Of a stretch of DNA of 64,000 nucleotides, positions 57,801 through 64,000 are shown one piece after another. Position numbers and translations under genes: made by a program. The notes below the pieces were generated by a model. That model saw only the letters and a program-made list of their open reading frames with translations. It was not told where the DNA came from and searched no databases. The stretch is taken from assembly GCF_003666015.1 (NCBI RefSeq), contig NZ_QPLT01000014.1, positions 36,700 to 100,699 on the forward strand, read 5' to 3'. How positions within the stretch are numbered: position 1 is the first letter of the stretch; each line of letters opens with the position of its first letter. The stretch is from Halorubrum sp. Atlit-26R. GTDB lineage: Archaea; Halobacteriota; Halobacteria; Halobacteriales; Haloferacaceae.

Positions 57801-58987
57801 AGCCCGGTGATCTGCCGGGAGTTCTCACCCGGAGCGTAGTCCCCGAAGTCGTCGTGGTTCGGGATGTCTTTGATCGCGCCGACCTGCTCCTCGTTGACGA
57901 CGCTGTAGTCGTTCGCACCGTTCCGTTCGACCTCCAGCGCGTACACGTCGCCGTTCTGCTGGGCGACGTACAGCCGGCCGTCGGGACCGAACTCGAGGGC
58001 CGTCAGCGCCCCCTGTCCGAAGCCCTGAAGCTCGCTCGATCCGAAGCCGACCTCGGCGGTACTCGTGCCCTCGCCGGAGAGGTCGACCGAGAGCGGCGAG
58101 TTGCTCCCCGAGTGGTCGACCGAGAGCGTCGCGGCCGCCGGCTGGGCGTCCGCCGGCGTGAACGTCACCGGGACGTCTGCGGACTCGCCGGGCGAAAGCG
58201 TCGTCTGTGACACCCCTCCGGTGGAGAACGCTCCGTCGCCGGAGACGGAGACGTCGCCGATCGTGACGTCGGCGTCGCCGTCACCGCCGAGGTTCGTCAG
58301 CGTGACCGTCTCCGTCGCGGTGTCGCCGACGACCACGTCGCCGAACCCGACGCTCGAAGGCCCGCCGAGCGTGTTCGGCTCGGGCTCGGACTCGACGATC
58401 TCGACCGCGGAGACTTTCGCGTTGTCCTCCACAGTCGACAGGTCGACATCGATCTGTCCGTCGTCGGGCGTCACGGTGAACGACTTCATCACGCCCGTTG
58501 CCGCGCCGACGTCGGCGTAGATGTCGTAGTCGTCGAGAACGGTTTCCCCTTCGACGGCGACGTCGAAGACGCGGGCGCCTTCGCCGTCGTTGTTCGTGAC
58601 GCCGTGGAAGATCTCCGCGAAGTACAGGCGGACCTCGTACGCCTGTCCGCTCTGGACGTTCTCGGAGAAGGTCCATTGCTGGTCACCGTACAGTTCGGTC
58701 TGGAACGCCGCCGTCGGCGTCGACGCCGGGACGCTCGCGTCCGTCGAGACGCTCACGTCGTTCGAGTAGGCCGTCCCGCCGGAGACGTAGGTCCCGTCGC
58801 TGGCGGCCCAGTCCGGCCCGCCGTCCGTCGCGGCGACGGTCGGTCCGCCCGCGTTCACGCGGTGCGCGACATCACCGGGCGCCGCGGCGGCCGTTCCGGG
58901 GATTACGGCCGCGCCGGTGACCATCGAGGTCACCATTAGCACCGCGAACGCGACCGCGAATAGCCGGTTGTTACCCGCTCGGGTCAT
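51887..58987 (-). CDS. giant exported protein: malectin, beta-propeller, PKD and dockerin-like modules
   Basis: The protein has 2366 residues. Order: signal peptide (1-38); malectin 1 (about 42-205); an ASH-like beta domain (206-310); a sorbosone-dehydrogenase-type beta-propeller (about 315-785: LTALEFGPDGRLYVAQQNGD, YSSGYRNPYDLVLSADDQLY); thrombospondin-3-like calcium repeats (795-850); a LamG-like domain (860-1100); PKD/Ig (1105-1200); a dockerin-like pair (about 1212-1265: AEIQQALNWWSTG and AQIQQLVNYWSTG); PKD (1275-1365); two related repeat units (1366-1690 and 1885-2200) separated by malectin 2; and malectin 3 (2200-2366). Malectin domains bind carbohydrate. No C-terminal anchor is seen, so attachment through the dockerin-like part is possible (inference). 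A GGAGG ribosome-binding site lies 9 nt before the ATG. Confidence 0.88.
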   Translation of the reverse strand: MTRAGNNRLFAVAFAVLMVTSMVTGAAVIPGTAAAAPGDVAHRVNAGGPTVAATDGGPDWAASDGTYVSGGTAYSNDVSVSTDASVPASTPTAAFQTELYGDQQWTFSENVQSGQAYEVRLYFAEIFHGVTNNDGEGARVFDVAVEGETVLDDYDIYADVGAATGVMKSFTVTPDDGQIDVDLSTVEDNAKVSAVEIVESEPEPNTLGGPSSVGFGDVVVGDTATETVTLTNLGGDGDADVTIGDVSVSGDGAFSTGGVSQTTLSPGESADVPVTFTPADAQPAAATLSVDHSGSNSPLSVDLSGEGTSTAEVGFGSSELQGFGQGALTALEFGPDGRLYVAQQNGDVYALEVERNGANDYSVVNEEQVGAIKDIPNHDDFGDYAPGENSRQITGLTVGGTADEPVVYVSSSDPTIDVGTDDDDTDTNSGAISRLTFDWNADGSLAGVDHDVLVLGLPRSEENHATNGLDLSDDGETLYVAQGGHTNQGAPSNNFGHTPEYALSAAVLEIDLAQIAQNYQAKDLENYDAQGSSQSYPSVDFLYAIPTVQNHDDTPGDDLPFGGNDGINQAKWLADGPVQVYSSGYRNPYDLVLSADDQLYVIDNGPNGGWGGQPVNEGSSGVCTNAPNEPGDSTGDQLHLATEGSYGGHPAPIRANPTGADIYDADGNVIFDINASNSPVPASAVNPVECDYQSPDEDNSLGDTFGWTGGIEEYTASNFGGAMQGDLLVVEGGSNVERVELNAAGDAVTNQEDNFFTPGSALGIEAAGDDGSFPGTVWTARGDLTVFEPNDYGSDGGDGGDGQQCTGADDPALDEDGDGYDNADEIDAGTDPCSAASTPSDFDDDGTSNLNDPDDDNDGQPDTADPFAVDPDDGTTTALPVQLDFAETQLFGENGQGWTGLMTNGEDDYQDLYDPDQLTVGGAAQVLTVEDVPAGDATNEDQQYAFQFGVDEPTEPFTVSTTVNGLPESPSNYQGMGIYVGNGDQDNYLKLITAANGGSGGIQFGKETGGTFQNVAQPDDSAVAGPSNNTELTMTVYPSNETVQASYTPEGGEQTAVGETTIPAAWLDGSDDAGLAIGVISTSYQAGSTFDATWTDLNVEYVTPPANQPPEADAGANQTVDAGDEVTLDASASTDPDGDDGALGYTWTQTAGTPTGLLDMSDSEQVSFTAPDVESETTFTFQVSVSDGEDSDADTVDVTVQPADGADPVELTVAEAVATGGDDDSVIENAEIQQALNWWSTGSDVPDTGGETIGNAQIQQLVNYWSTGATVGDANAQPTAAFTASPDSPTAGESVSFDASASGDADGSVASYEWDFGDGDTATGATPAHAYDAAGDYDVTLTVTDDDGATNTTTETISVSAAAAELGAASVTVTPDGGTEASTYSGGSFTVENTGDQAISSVSFDLSSAAMPDMVWDPQGTAGDQAAKGLSVDSQSGDGVGVVSTADDDVFSQPHNGQNADDGYDVLTVEFTDFDPGESVSFSADNDPTSIKGATLSSQEAGPVSGLELARSTVSVGYADGSSQETQLFGDGSAGGAQATLDDAIAPAPGIGVQNVTLDDGALRDHHAAATVSEATQNVTVTGEPGETVTLQHAEAELELSNVPEYDGTPGYGVEAYEANKVETVDYQTVTLDSNGEAEVPVTLVNTTAVGGYNYFVATRGEPGADTGLGSDAVVLKYEETAGGDPGQPADTVFAVNAGGDAYTAADGTTFQADANFDGGTTFATGNAGTPADPEIANTDDDELYHTERYGDFGYDVSLADGEYEVTLHFAELYQGVANDGGAGDRLFNVSIEGQQVLGDYDIYAEAGGAHAAATETFTAEVTDGELNVDFSTVEDNAKVSAIAVTQADSGSGGDGSSGGDDGSGGSGDDGDGSGDSGGDTGTASADFAVNANGGVDASTYGSGSFEITNTGDRQISSVTYDLSTAAFPDVVFDPQGTAGDDGAKGFTPDSGASAVDPSGSFAAPHNGQNADDGYDELVVDFGDFEGSETFAFSTDIDPTSIKNAQGTGAAGSVSGLELAGTTVIVEYADGSTQTTSLFGDGSSGGSQAAATANVSDAPTLGAQNVSLDGDALDARHGAATVSAADQTVTVSGPADATVEFLHVEGQLELANQADGYDLEAYEANTAENVEYQTITLDSNGEATVDVSLTNTSSSGAEGGFNYFVAAVQDGGGDTGETSNVVVLKYDESAGDDPQPAAVLHRVNAGGSTVAATDDGPDWTGVTGTESPYLAAADGGNYDGGDDVTPDSTVPASTPASVFDSERYGEMTWEFSVDSGQLVEVRLSLANSFPQTDQPGDRQFNASIEGQQVLTQYDPVADVGHATGTTKRFTVTEDGDGTISVVFEQGAAEEPEVRAIEVVESEGDSE

Positions 58988-59039
58988 CCTCGATTGCCTC
59001 CTGTTCGATCGTTCGTGTTTGTTTTCTTATATTCGTCAT
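58971..59039 (-). other. upstream ORF overlapping the giant gene's start
   Basis: A 22-residue frame starts at ATG 59039 and stops with TAA inside the giant gene, 17 nt past its ATG. The GGAGG site before the main ATG lies within it. It may be a chance frame or may couple translation. Confidence 0.2.
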
Positions 59040-59652
59040 CGGTCTCGCCTCCGCACAGAAGCGCGATCGCTCCGCTGAGGCGGGAGCCGCTACAATAAGC
59101 AAGTAATTTAGTAAGAACGTGATAATCAAATCCGAAGTTCGTTTAGGATATCCACAACTAATTTCACGGTAAGCAGGATACAAATCAGGATAGAGTTAAC
59201 GTACTCGCCGCCGCTGTCCGAGTAGCACGACCATAGGCGCTCGACGCGATCGGTCGAGGCGATCCGAACTGTCCGTTCGTGATCGCGTGACGCGGAGTCG
59301 GTTCGCTGGTTCAATTTGCGGAGCGCGCCTCGAATCGAACCCGACACCCTCTCGGACGGATGCCGTTAGACGGGTCATACCGTGCGGTCGCCGCTCGCCG
59401 AATCGTTGGGTGCGTGCCGACCTCGGCGGGCGGAAGCCGAACCATCGGGCCGTGTCGCGTGTCGCCGTCGGGGCTGACTGCCGTCGACTGTCTCCGGGCG
59501 GACGCCGTCACGCGGTTAACTGAGCGGTCCTCGCGCGAGAGTTAGCACGGCACCACTGTCCGAAGAGATGACACACGTCCGAGGACAGGACGTGTGTAGG
59601 AACGCTTCTCGTCGGCGATACGGATATACCGGGCGGACGGCTAGCGGGGTCG
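58988..59652. other. intergenic region
   Basis: These 665 bases separate the giant gene from YccF. 59090-59200 is AT-rich and probably holds the giant gene's promoter (ctacaataagcaagtaattt). The rest is GC-rich with no supported gene or RNA; open frames there are short and Arg-rich. Confidence 0.4.
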
Positions 59653-60030
59653 ATGGCACAACGTTCGCTCCTCGTTCGCGCGCTGTGGTTCGTGTTCGTC
59701 GGCTGGTGGGTGACGCCGATCGTCGTCAACGTCGCGTGGCTGCTCAACGTCACCGTCGTGCTGCTTCCGATCGGTATCAAGCTGATCAACCTCGTGCCGA
59801 CGGTGCTCACTCTCGCGGAGCCGCGGTCGCTTTCCGAGCCCGATTCGGCGCGGGGACAGCGCTCGCTCGTCGTCCGAGCGATCTACTTCCTCTTCGTCGG
59901 ATGGTGGGCGAGCCTGCTGTGGGCGAACGTGGCGTCGGCCCTCGCGATCACGGTCGTGGGGCTGCCGGTCGCGATCTGGATGCTCAACCGGTTGCCGTAC
60001 GTCACGTCGCTGTACCGGTTTCACGGCTGA
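59653..60030 (+). CDS. YccF domain-containing membrane protein
   Basis: The protein has 125 residues with two YccF repeats. Each has a hydrophobic helix pair: RALWFVFVGWWVTPIVVNVAW and VVLLPIGIKLINLVPTV, then RAIYFLFVGWWASLLWANVA and VVGLPVAIWMLNRLPYVT. The FVGWW...N motif appears twice. Function unknown; an inner membrane protein. A gatatacc box (59623-59630) is about 27 nt before the ATG. Confidence 0.88.
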   Translation: MAQRSLLVRALWFVFVGWWVTPIVVNVAWLLNVTVVLLPIGIKLINLVPTVLTLAEPRSLSEPDSARGQRSLVVRAIYFLFVGWWASLLWANVASALAITVVGLPVAIWMLNRLPYVTSLYRFHG

Positions 60031-60101
60031 CCCCCGGCAGCGGTCGTTGCCGGGTTGGCGTCGGCAGAGGCAAGCGCCTACTCGACAGAATCGTCGATAG
60101 A

Positions 60102-60896
60102 TCAGTTTTCGAACGCCCTCGGATCGAACGGCTCCGCGTGCGCCCAGTAGTCTGAGAAGGTCTCTGCGGCCCAGTCGCGAACCGCCGAGTCGTCGGTGTG
60201 GATCGCCGCGCGGAGGATCCCGCCCTCGTCGCGGACGAGGAGGTACACGGTGTCGTCGGCGACGGTGACCGAAAGCGGTACGTCCCCGTCGGCCACCCTG
60301 ATCGCCGCGTCGTCGTGGTCGGCGAGGGCTCGCAGCCGCGTCCAAAGCGTATCGTCGGCCGCGAGGGCTTCGAGCGTGCTCGACGAGAGCACGGCCTCGA
60401 ACGTCTGCCGGCCGGCAGTGACGCGACTGTGGGCCGTCGCGAGGCTCTGCTCGTTGAGCGTATGCGAGACCGCGCGCAGCGTCGTCGCACCCTCCATCCC
60501 GTCGAGGACGCGCTGAAGCGGCGCGCTCGGTCGAGTCCGGCTCGGCACCGTCACCGTCGCGTCGGCGAGGTGACGGAGGTCGAATCCGAACTCCGCCGTG
60601 GGGAGATACGCGACCACGTCGCGGAGCTTGCCCTCCGTTTCCAAGACGGCGACGAGGTCGTCGACCCCGTCGGCCACCAGCTCCCCGGTCGCGGTCGCGA
60701 CGTGTTTCCCACCCTCCCGCGTGACCCACGAGCGCTCGGCGAAGTCCTCGAGGATGCGACCGAGCGTCGCCTGTGACGCCCCGGTCGTCGCCGCGAGTTC
60801 GCCCCGAGTGTGCGGTCGAGTCGCCAGCAGCCGCAGTACCTCGACGCGGTTCGTCGAGCGCGCGAGAAACTCGATCTCTTCGAGCGGCGCCTCCAT
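60102..60896 (-). CDS. winged-helix regulator with C-terminal sensor-like domain
   Basis: The protein has 264 residues. The N-terminal winged helix (about 5-72): IEFLARSTNRVEVLRLLATR, THTRGELAATTGASQATLGRILEDF. The C-terminal half (about 120-260) has the alpha/beta pattern of the DUF1724-type domain of archaeal regulators (VLSSSTLEALAADDTLW, VYLLVRDEGGILRAAIHTDD). Presumably a ligand-responsive repressor. A TTTATC box on the minus strand (60918-60924) is about 26 nt before the ATG. It is convergent to yccF. Confidence 0.85.
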   Translation of the reverse strand: MEAPLEEIEFLARSTNRVEVLRLLATRPHTRGELAATTGASQATLGRILEDFAERSWVTREGGKHVATATGELVADGVDDLVAVLETEGKLRDVVAYLPTAEFGFDLRHLADATVTVPSRTRPSAPLQRVLDGMEGATTLRAVSHTLNEQSLATAHSRVTAGRQTFEAVLSSSTLEALAADDTLWTRLRALADHDDAAIRVADGDVPLSVTVADDTVYLLVRDEGGILRAAIHTDDSAVRDWAAETFSDYWAHAEPFDPRAFEN

Positions 60897-61105
60897 ACGA
60901 GGTCCACTCCCCTCGGGGATAAACCGGCTTCGCTCCGTGTGCGGGTTTCACGCTATGAAATGCTGTCGCGATGGGCGAACGTTTCTCAACACCGAATATT
61001 TTCTGAATTCCGTTATATGTCTGGGTGTCATTCGTTGAATTGTGACTGATCTGCTGCCTCTAACTGTCCGTTCGCGTGTCGACACGAGCGAGGTGTTACG
61101 GTAAC

Positions 61106-62050
61106 GTGTTCACCCGACGGTCCGCCGTGCTGTTCGCCGTCTCGGCGCTGCTGTTCGGCGGGACGTTCGTCGCGGCGAAGACCGGCCTCGCGCACCTGCC
61201 GCCGCTGTTCTTCGTCGCCGTTCGGTTCGACATCGGGGCGATCGTCCTCGCCGCGTTCGCGGCGACGCACCTCTCGCGTGCCGAGCTCCGTCCGCGGACC
61301 GTCGGCGACGTCGCCGGGATCCTCGCGACCGGCGTGCTGGTGATCGGACTGACGAACGCACTGCTGTTCGTCGGCCAGCAGTACGTGACGAGCGGGGTAG
61401 CGGCCGTCATATTCAGCCTGAATCCGATCTTGACGCCGGTGTTCGCCGGGCTCCTGCTCACGGACAGTCGACTCTCCGCCCGCGGCGTCGTCGGAATGGG
61501 ACTCGGACTGCTCGGTGTCGTCCTCGTGGCGGACCCGTCGCCGTCGGCGCTGCTCGGCGGGGGATTAGGCGTTCCGCTCCTCTTCGCGGCCGCGGTGACG
61601 AGCGCGTTCGGCGCGGTGGCGATTCGCCGTGCCGACGCGACGCTGTCGAGCACCGCCCGCACCGTCTGGGGGGTTCCGCTGGCCGCCGTCCTCTCGCACG
61701 CCCTCAGCATCGGCGCCGGCGAGTCCGTGACCTCGCTCTCGGTGCCGCCCGTCGCGGTCGCCGCGTTGCTGTACGTCGGCGTGTTCTCGGGCGCTATCGC
61801 GTACCTCGCGTACTTCGCGCTGATCGACGAGACCGACGCGACGCGGGCGAACCTGCTGTTCTACTTCGTGCCGATCGTCTCCGCCGTCGGCGGCTGGGCG
61901 CTGCTCGGAGAGGCCCTCTCGGTGCTGTCGGTCGCGGGATTCGGCGTGATTTTCGCCGGCTTCCTGCTCGTCAGCGGACTCTCCGTGCGCCCGTCGCGGA
62001 TCGTTCGCTGGGTGGCCCCGGAGCGGTTTGTCGGTGACAGGTCGGCCTAA
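61106..62050 (+). CDS. EamA-family (DMT superfamily) transporter
   Basis: The protein has 314 residues from GTG 61106 (or 324 from GTG 61076). Ten hydrophobic segments are visible, in two EamA repeats: FAVSALLFGGTFVAAKTGLAHLPPLFFVAVRF begins the first, with GLTNALLFVGQQYVTSG; the second has LFAAAVTSAFGAVAIRRAD and ANLLFYFVPIVSAVGGWALLGE. These transporters export metabolites; substrate unknown. GTG 61106 gives the usual N-terminus. It is divergent from the regulator at 60102-60896, which could control it (inference). Confidence 0.86.
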   Translation: MFTRRSAVLFAVSALLFGGTFVAAKTGLAHLPPLFFVAVRFDIGAIVLAAFAATHLSRAELRPRTVGDVAGILATGVLVIGLTNALLFVGQQYVTSGVAAVIFSLNPILTPVFAGLLLTDSRLSARGVVGMGLGLLGVVLVADPSPSALLGGGLGVPLLFAAAVTSAFGAVAIRRADATLSSTARTVWGVPLAAVLSHALSIGAGESVTSLSVPPVAVAALLYVGVFSGAIAYLAYFALIDETDATRANLLFYFVPIVSAVGGWALLGEALSVLSVAGFGVIFAGFLLVSGLSVRPSRIVRWVAPERFVGDRSA

Positions 62051-62079
62051 GCGCCCTTTGGCGACGTGACGCCGGTCGC

Positions 62080-62274
62080 TTAGGAACGACGTTCGTTGAT
62101 GAGCGTCGGGAGAACGACGCCGATTCCGAGAAGCACCAAGTAGTGGACCCACTGGTTGTCGGTGACGGCCGTTGTACCGAACACGGATACGAGAGCGACG
62201 ACGACGAAGACGGCCGTGATCTTGGTCTCCGTGCTAACCAGACCGTTCGAGCTTGTGGAGGGCTCCATGGACAC
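62080..62274 (-). CDS. small two-helix membrane protein
   Basis: The protein has about 64 residues with two hydrophobic segments (TAVFVVVALVSVFGTTAV and VHYLVLLGIGVVLPTLI). No family is recognised. GTG 62274 (or ATG 62268) is preferred over ATG 62301 because an aatatttg box (62300-62307) is about 29 nt upstream. It is convergent to the EamA gene. Confidence 0.65.
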   Translation of the reverse strand: MSMEPSTSSNGLVSTETKITAVFVVVALVSVFGTTAVTDNQWVHYLVLLGIGVVLPTLINERRS

Positions 62275-62415
62275 GTTTCCATGATCAGTCGTGCCATACA
62301 AATATTCGGGTCTGTCGTTCCAGGGCCAGAAATTCCGCTATCAGACCGCAAACAGTTCTGTGAGAGGCTTTACAGAGAAGCGAAGCAAGTGCCTCGGGGC
62401 GTGGCCCCGAGGATG

Positions 62416-62697
62416 TCAGACCAGTGCGATCCCGGCACCGACGGCGACACACGTCAACGCGAGTCCGGCGAGGGCGACCGTCGACCGGTCGTCGCGTCCG
62501 TCGGAGTTGTCGGTGGAGTCGAATCCACCGCGTCCGGTCAGAACGCCGAGACCGACAACGACTGCGGAGAGACCGCCGGCGAGCGCCAGTCCGGTCCAGA
62601 TTTCGGGACCATGCTGTACGACTTCTCGTGCGGCCGTTCCGGCGAGGAGGACGCCAGTCGCTATCGGGGCTGCGGCCGTCGTCTTGTTGGAGGGCAT
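62416..62697 (-). CDS. small three-helix membrane protein
   Basis: The protein has 93 residues with three hydrophobic segments: about 8-23 (AAPIATGVLLAGTAA), 33-55 (TGLALAGGLSAVVVGLGVLTG) and 73-92. A short acidic loop separates the second and third. No family is recognised. It lies in the same direction as the previous small membrane protein gene, 140 nt upstream. Confidence 0.65.
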   Translation of the reverse strand: MPSNKTTAAAPIATGVLLAGTAAREVVQHGPEIWTGLALAGGLSAVVVGLGVLTGRGGFDSTDNSDGRDDRSTVALAGLALTCVAVGAGIALV

Positions 62698-62779
62698 CAG
62701 TTAGACTTTTACCGTGATTCAAAAAAGCGTGGCGGTGGCTGATGTGCAAGCTTTGTGTAAACGCCGAAACGGTTATCAT

Positions 62780-62802
62780 CCTATGTGTAGAACTCACACA
62801 TA
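62780..62802 (+). promoter_or_regulatory. palindromic operator of the toxin-antitoxin operon
   Basis: A perfect 8-bp inverted repeat, ctatgtgt (62780-62787) and acacatag (62795-62802), with a 7-nt spacer ends 2 nt before the antitoxin ATG. It overlaps the predicted transcription start. Autorepression by the antitoxin is typical of such operons. Confidence 0.65.
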
Positions 62803-62804
62803 GA

Positions 62805-63173
62805 ATGAGCGCAAGCGACGATCCGCGACGGGTCCATTTCCAGTCGCCAGAGTATCTCGTCGACCGGCTGGATGCGATCGCGGAGCTCTTTGACACGGAT
62901 CGGACGGATCTGCTTGTCGAGGCGATTCGTGAGTACATCGAGGAGACGGCCGACAGTGAGACGTTTCAGGAACTTGTCGCGACGAAGTACTACGACGACC
63001 AGCTTGAGTTCGAGACCGTTAAGCAGTTGGTCGGCGCCGAGACCGCCCAGCGTCTCCGCCTTCTCAAAGCGGATCTTGAGGACGAGCCGCTCGATCTCGC
63101 TGCCCCCGACGATGTCGACATCTACGATGACGACGCGATGTCGGTCGAGGCCGCAACCGACGACGATCGATGA
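62805..63173 (+). CDS. antitoxin, ribbon-helix-helix type
   Basis: The protein has 122 residues. The N-terminal RHH part reads RRVHFQSPEYLVDRLDAIAEL and TDRTDLLVEAIREYIEETADS, the strand-helix-helix of CopG-like antitoxins. The rest is acidic and probably wraps the toxin. The stop overlaps the toxin start by 4 nt (ATGA), the usual coupling in these pairs. ATG 62805 is preferred over upstream starts because the operator ends just before it. Confidence 0.8.
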   Translation: MSASDDPRRVHFQSPEYLVDRLDAIAELFDTDRTDLLVEAIREYIEETADSETFQELVATKYYDDQLEFETVKQLVGAETAQRLRLLKADLEDEPLDLAAPDDVDIYDDDAMSVEAATDDDR

Positions 63174-63739
63174 GCGGCGGGCAGTTGCGAACGGTCGTCG
63201 CCGACACCAGCGCGCTCGTCAGTCTCGCAGTTCCTCGAGCCGACGCGGCTGTCGACACTAACGCTCCGGACCCGTTCCAGTATCTGCTCACCTCGTGTGA
63301 GGTGTTCGTGCCGCCAGAAGTGGTCGCGGAACTCCGAGACATCACGCAGTACCAAGACATCCATGCTGCGGCTGCGAACAACGTCCTCACGGCCCGTAGC
63401 TACTACACGATCAAAGATCCCTATGAGATCGAGGAGACACCAGACTCGCGACCGACGTTCGGTCTCGATGACGGCGAAACCGATGGCATCGTCCTCGCGA
63501 ACGCACACGATGTCGACGGGTTTCTCACAGACGAGTTCGGCGGAACGAACTTCCCACTGATTCACGCCGTCCTTCAGGGGCCCCGGATCGTCCCGACACC
63601 GCGGCTCATCGTCGACTACGCTCGGAACGGACATCTGAGTCACGAGGAGGCCCGAACGCTGATTACGACGATTAGCCCACATCGGAGCTGGGAGAACAGT
63701 CCGTACGTCACACAATTGCTCCACCGTCTCGACGAGTAA
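63170..63739 (+). CDS. PIN-domain toxin-like protein (VapC-type)
   Basis: The protein has 189 residues. The PIN acidic residues are visible: Asp in VVADTSALVSL, Glu in VFVPPEVVAELRD, Asp in GLDDGETDGIVLAN, and Asp/Glu in VDGFLTDEFGG. PIN toxins cleave RNA. It is longer than usual VapC proteins (about 130), with an extra middle segment (RSYYTIKDPYEIEETPDS) and C-terminal helices. It is coupled to the RHH antitoxin. Confidence 0.8.
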   Translation: MSGGQLRTVVADTSALVSLAVPRADAAVDTNAPDPFQYLLTSCEVFVPPEVVAELRDITQYQDIHAAAANNVLTARSYYTIKDPYEIEETPDSRPTFGLDDGETDGIVLANAHDVDGFLTDEFGGTNFPLIHAVLQGPRIVPTPRLIVDYARNGHLSHEEARTLITTISPHRSWENSPYVTQLLHRLDE

Positions 63740-63749
63740 GGGTCGGTAC

Positions 63750-63896
63750 ATGCCCTCCATGACACGCCGTGGTGCCCTCGGTGTCGTAGCCAGCGCTATT
63801 GGCGGTATCGCCGGCTGTGCCGGTCTCCGTGGTGAGGGGTCGAGCCCCATCCAGCGGTCATGGTATACAAGATTTTACCTAAAATTCAGGCGCTAA
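63750..63896 (+). pseudogene. truncated Tat lipoprotein (signal peptide only)
   Basis: The frame starts MPSMTRRGALGVVASAIGG and continues to an IAGCAGL lipobox, then stops at 63896 after 48 residues, inside AT-rich sequence abutting a TnpB right-end remnant. A twin-arginine motif and lipobox without a mature domain point to a lipoprotein gene cut by an insertion. Confidence 0.55.
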
Positions 63897-63897
63897 T

Positions 63898-63957
63898 GCC
63901 CCGTCCTCAAAGAGCAACGCAGGGAGCGAAGCGACCGAGTAGCGCAGTAGGGCGGGG
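63898..63957 (+). mobile_element. TnpB-element right-end remnant
   Basis: The stem ccccgtcct (63899-63907) pairs with agggcgggg (63949-63957), allowing one G-U pair. The loop holds caaagagc and gagcgaagcgaccgagtag, the motifs of the intact element's end. No tnpB is adjacent within the window. Confidence 0.55.
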
Positions 63958-64000
63958 ATACAGCGCCGTCATCGTCTCACAGACACTCTGTAACGACCGG

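Noticed and set aside
59300..59345. Possible tRNA (a gcgcctcgaatcgaacccg stretch resembling a T arm)
   Set aside because: No acceptor, D or anticodon arm of the right spacing can be formed around it.

Overview
The window is from a halophilic archaeon of the class Halobacteria, most like Halorubrum or a close relative (inference). It is GC-rich with strong G/C third positions, and its proteins are very acidic and rich in Asp and Glu. It carries families known mainly from haloarchaea (DUF7344 winged helices, HalOD1, DUF7521, DUF7563-type zinc ribbons), a Cdc6/Orc1 protein, and promoters that look leaderless. No rRNA, tRNA or CRISPR array was found.

Layout. 1-11.5 kb is housekeeping and stress: a reductase, a universal stress protein, two Hsp20 chaperones, a phosphoribosyltransferase, a lone PhnM-type amidohydrolase and GlmS. 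12-41.3 kb is a mosaic surface-glycan region: glycosyltransferases, an AAC(3)-fold acyltransferase, paired NodB-type deacetylases, a nucleotide-sugar dehydrogenase, a FemAB/GNAT protein, three Gfo/Idh/MocA oxidoreductases, two DegT aminotransferases, three left-handed beta-helix acyltransferases, a nucleotidyltransferase, an ATP-grasp ligase and a Tat lipoprotein with a beta-helix. Inside it, at 25.2-26.9 kb, is a replication origin with six ORB-like repeats next to orc1/cdc6. 41.4-48.5 kb is metabolic and mobile: a carotenoid oxygenase, a zinc alcohol dehydrogenase, a cytochrome P450 remnant, a methyltransferase, and an intact IS1341-type (TnpB) element inserted in a winged-helix gene. 48.8-59 kb encodes three exported proteins: a membrane-anchored cohesin-like protein, a PKD/cohesin/dockerin protein, and a 2366-residue protein with malectin, beta-propeller, PKD and dockerin-like parts. 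59.6-64 kb has small membrane proteins, a regulator, an EamA transporter, a toxin-antitoxin pair with a palindromic operator, and a truncated Tat lipoprotein.

How the genes work together. GlmS supplies glucosamine-6-phosphate. The 6-dehydrogenase, Gfo/Idh oxidoreductase, DegT aminotransferase and hexapeptide acyltransferase together match the enzyme classes used to make UDP-2,3-diacetamido-uronic acids (WbpA/B/E/D logic). The glycosyltransferases, deacetylases and acyltransferases would assemble and decorate the glycan. The DUF7344 and winged-helix genes around them are candidate regulators.

The most unusual pattern concerns gene starts. Many genes have a box close to TAACAAAG about 28-33 nt before the start codon, as expected for leaderless transcripts. 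At several loci the start codon found at that distance opens a small basic ORF, not the conserved gene. That ORF then ends in a 4-nt ATGA/GTGA overlap with the conserved gene's start (or a few nt before it), which suggests leader ORFs that couple translation to the main gene.
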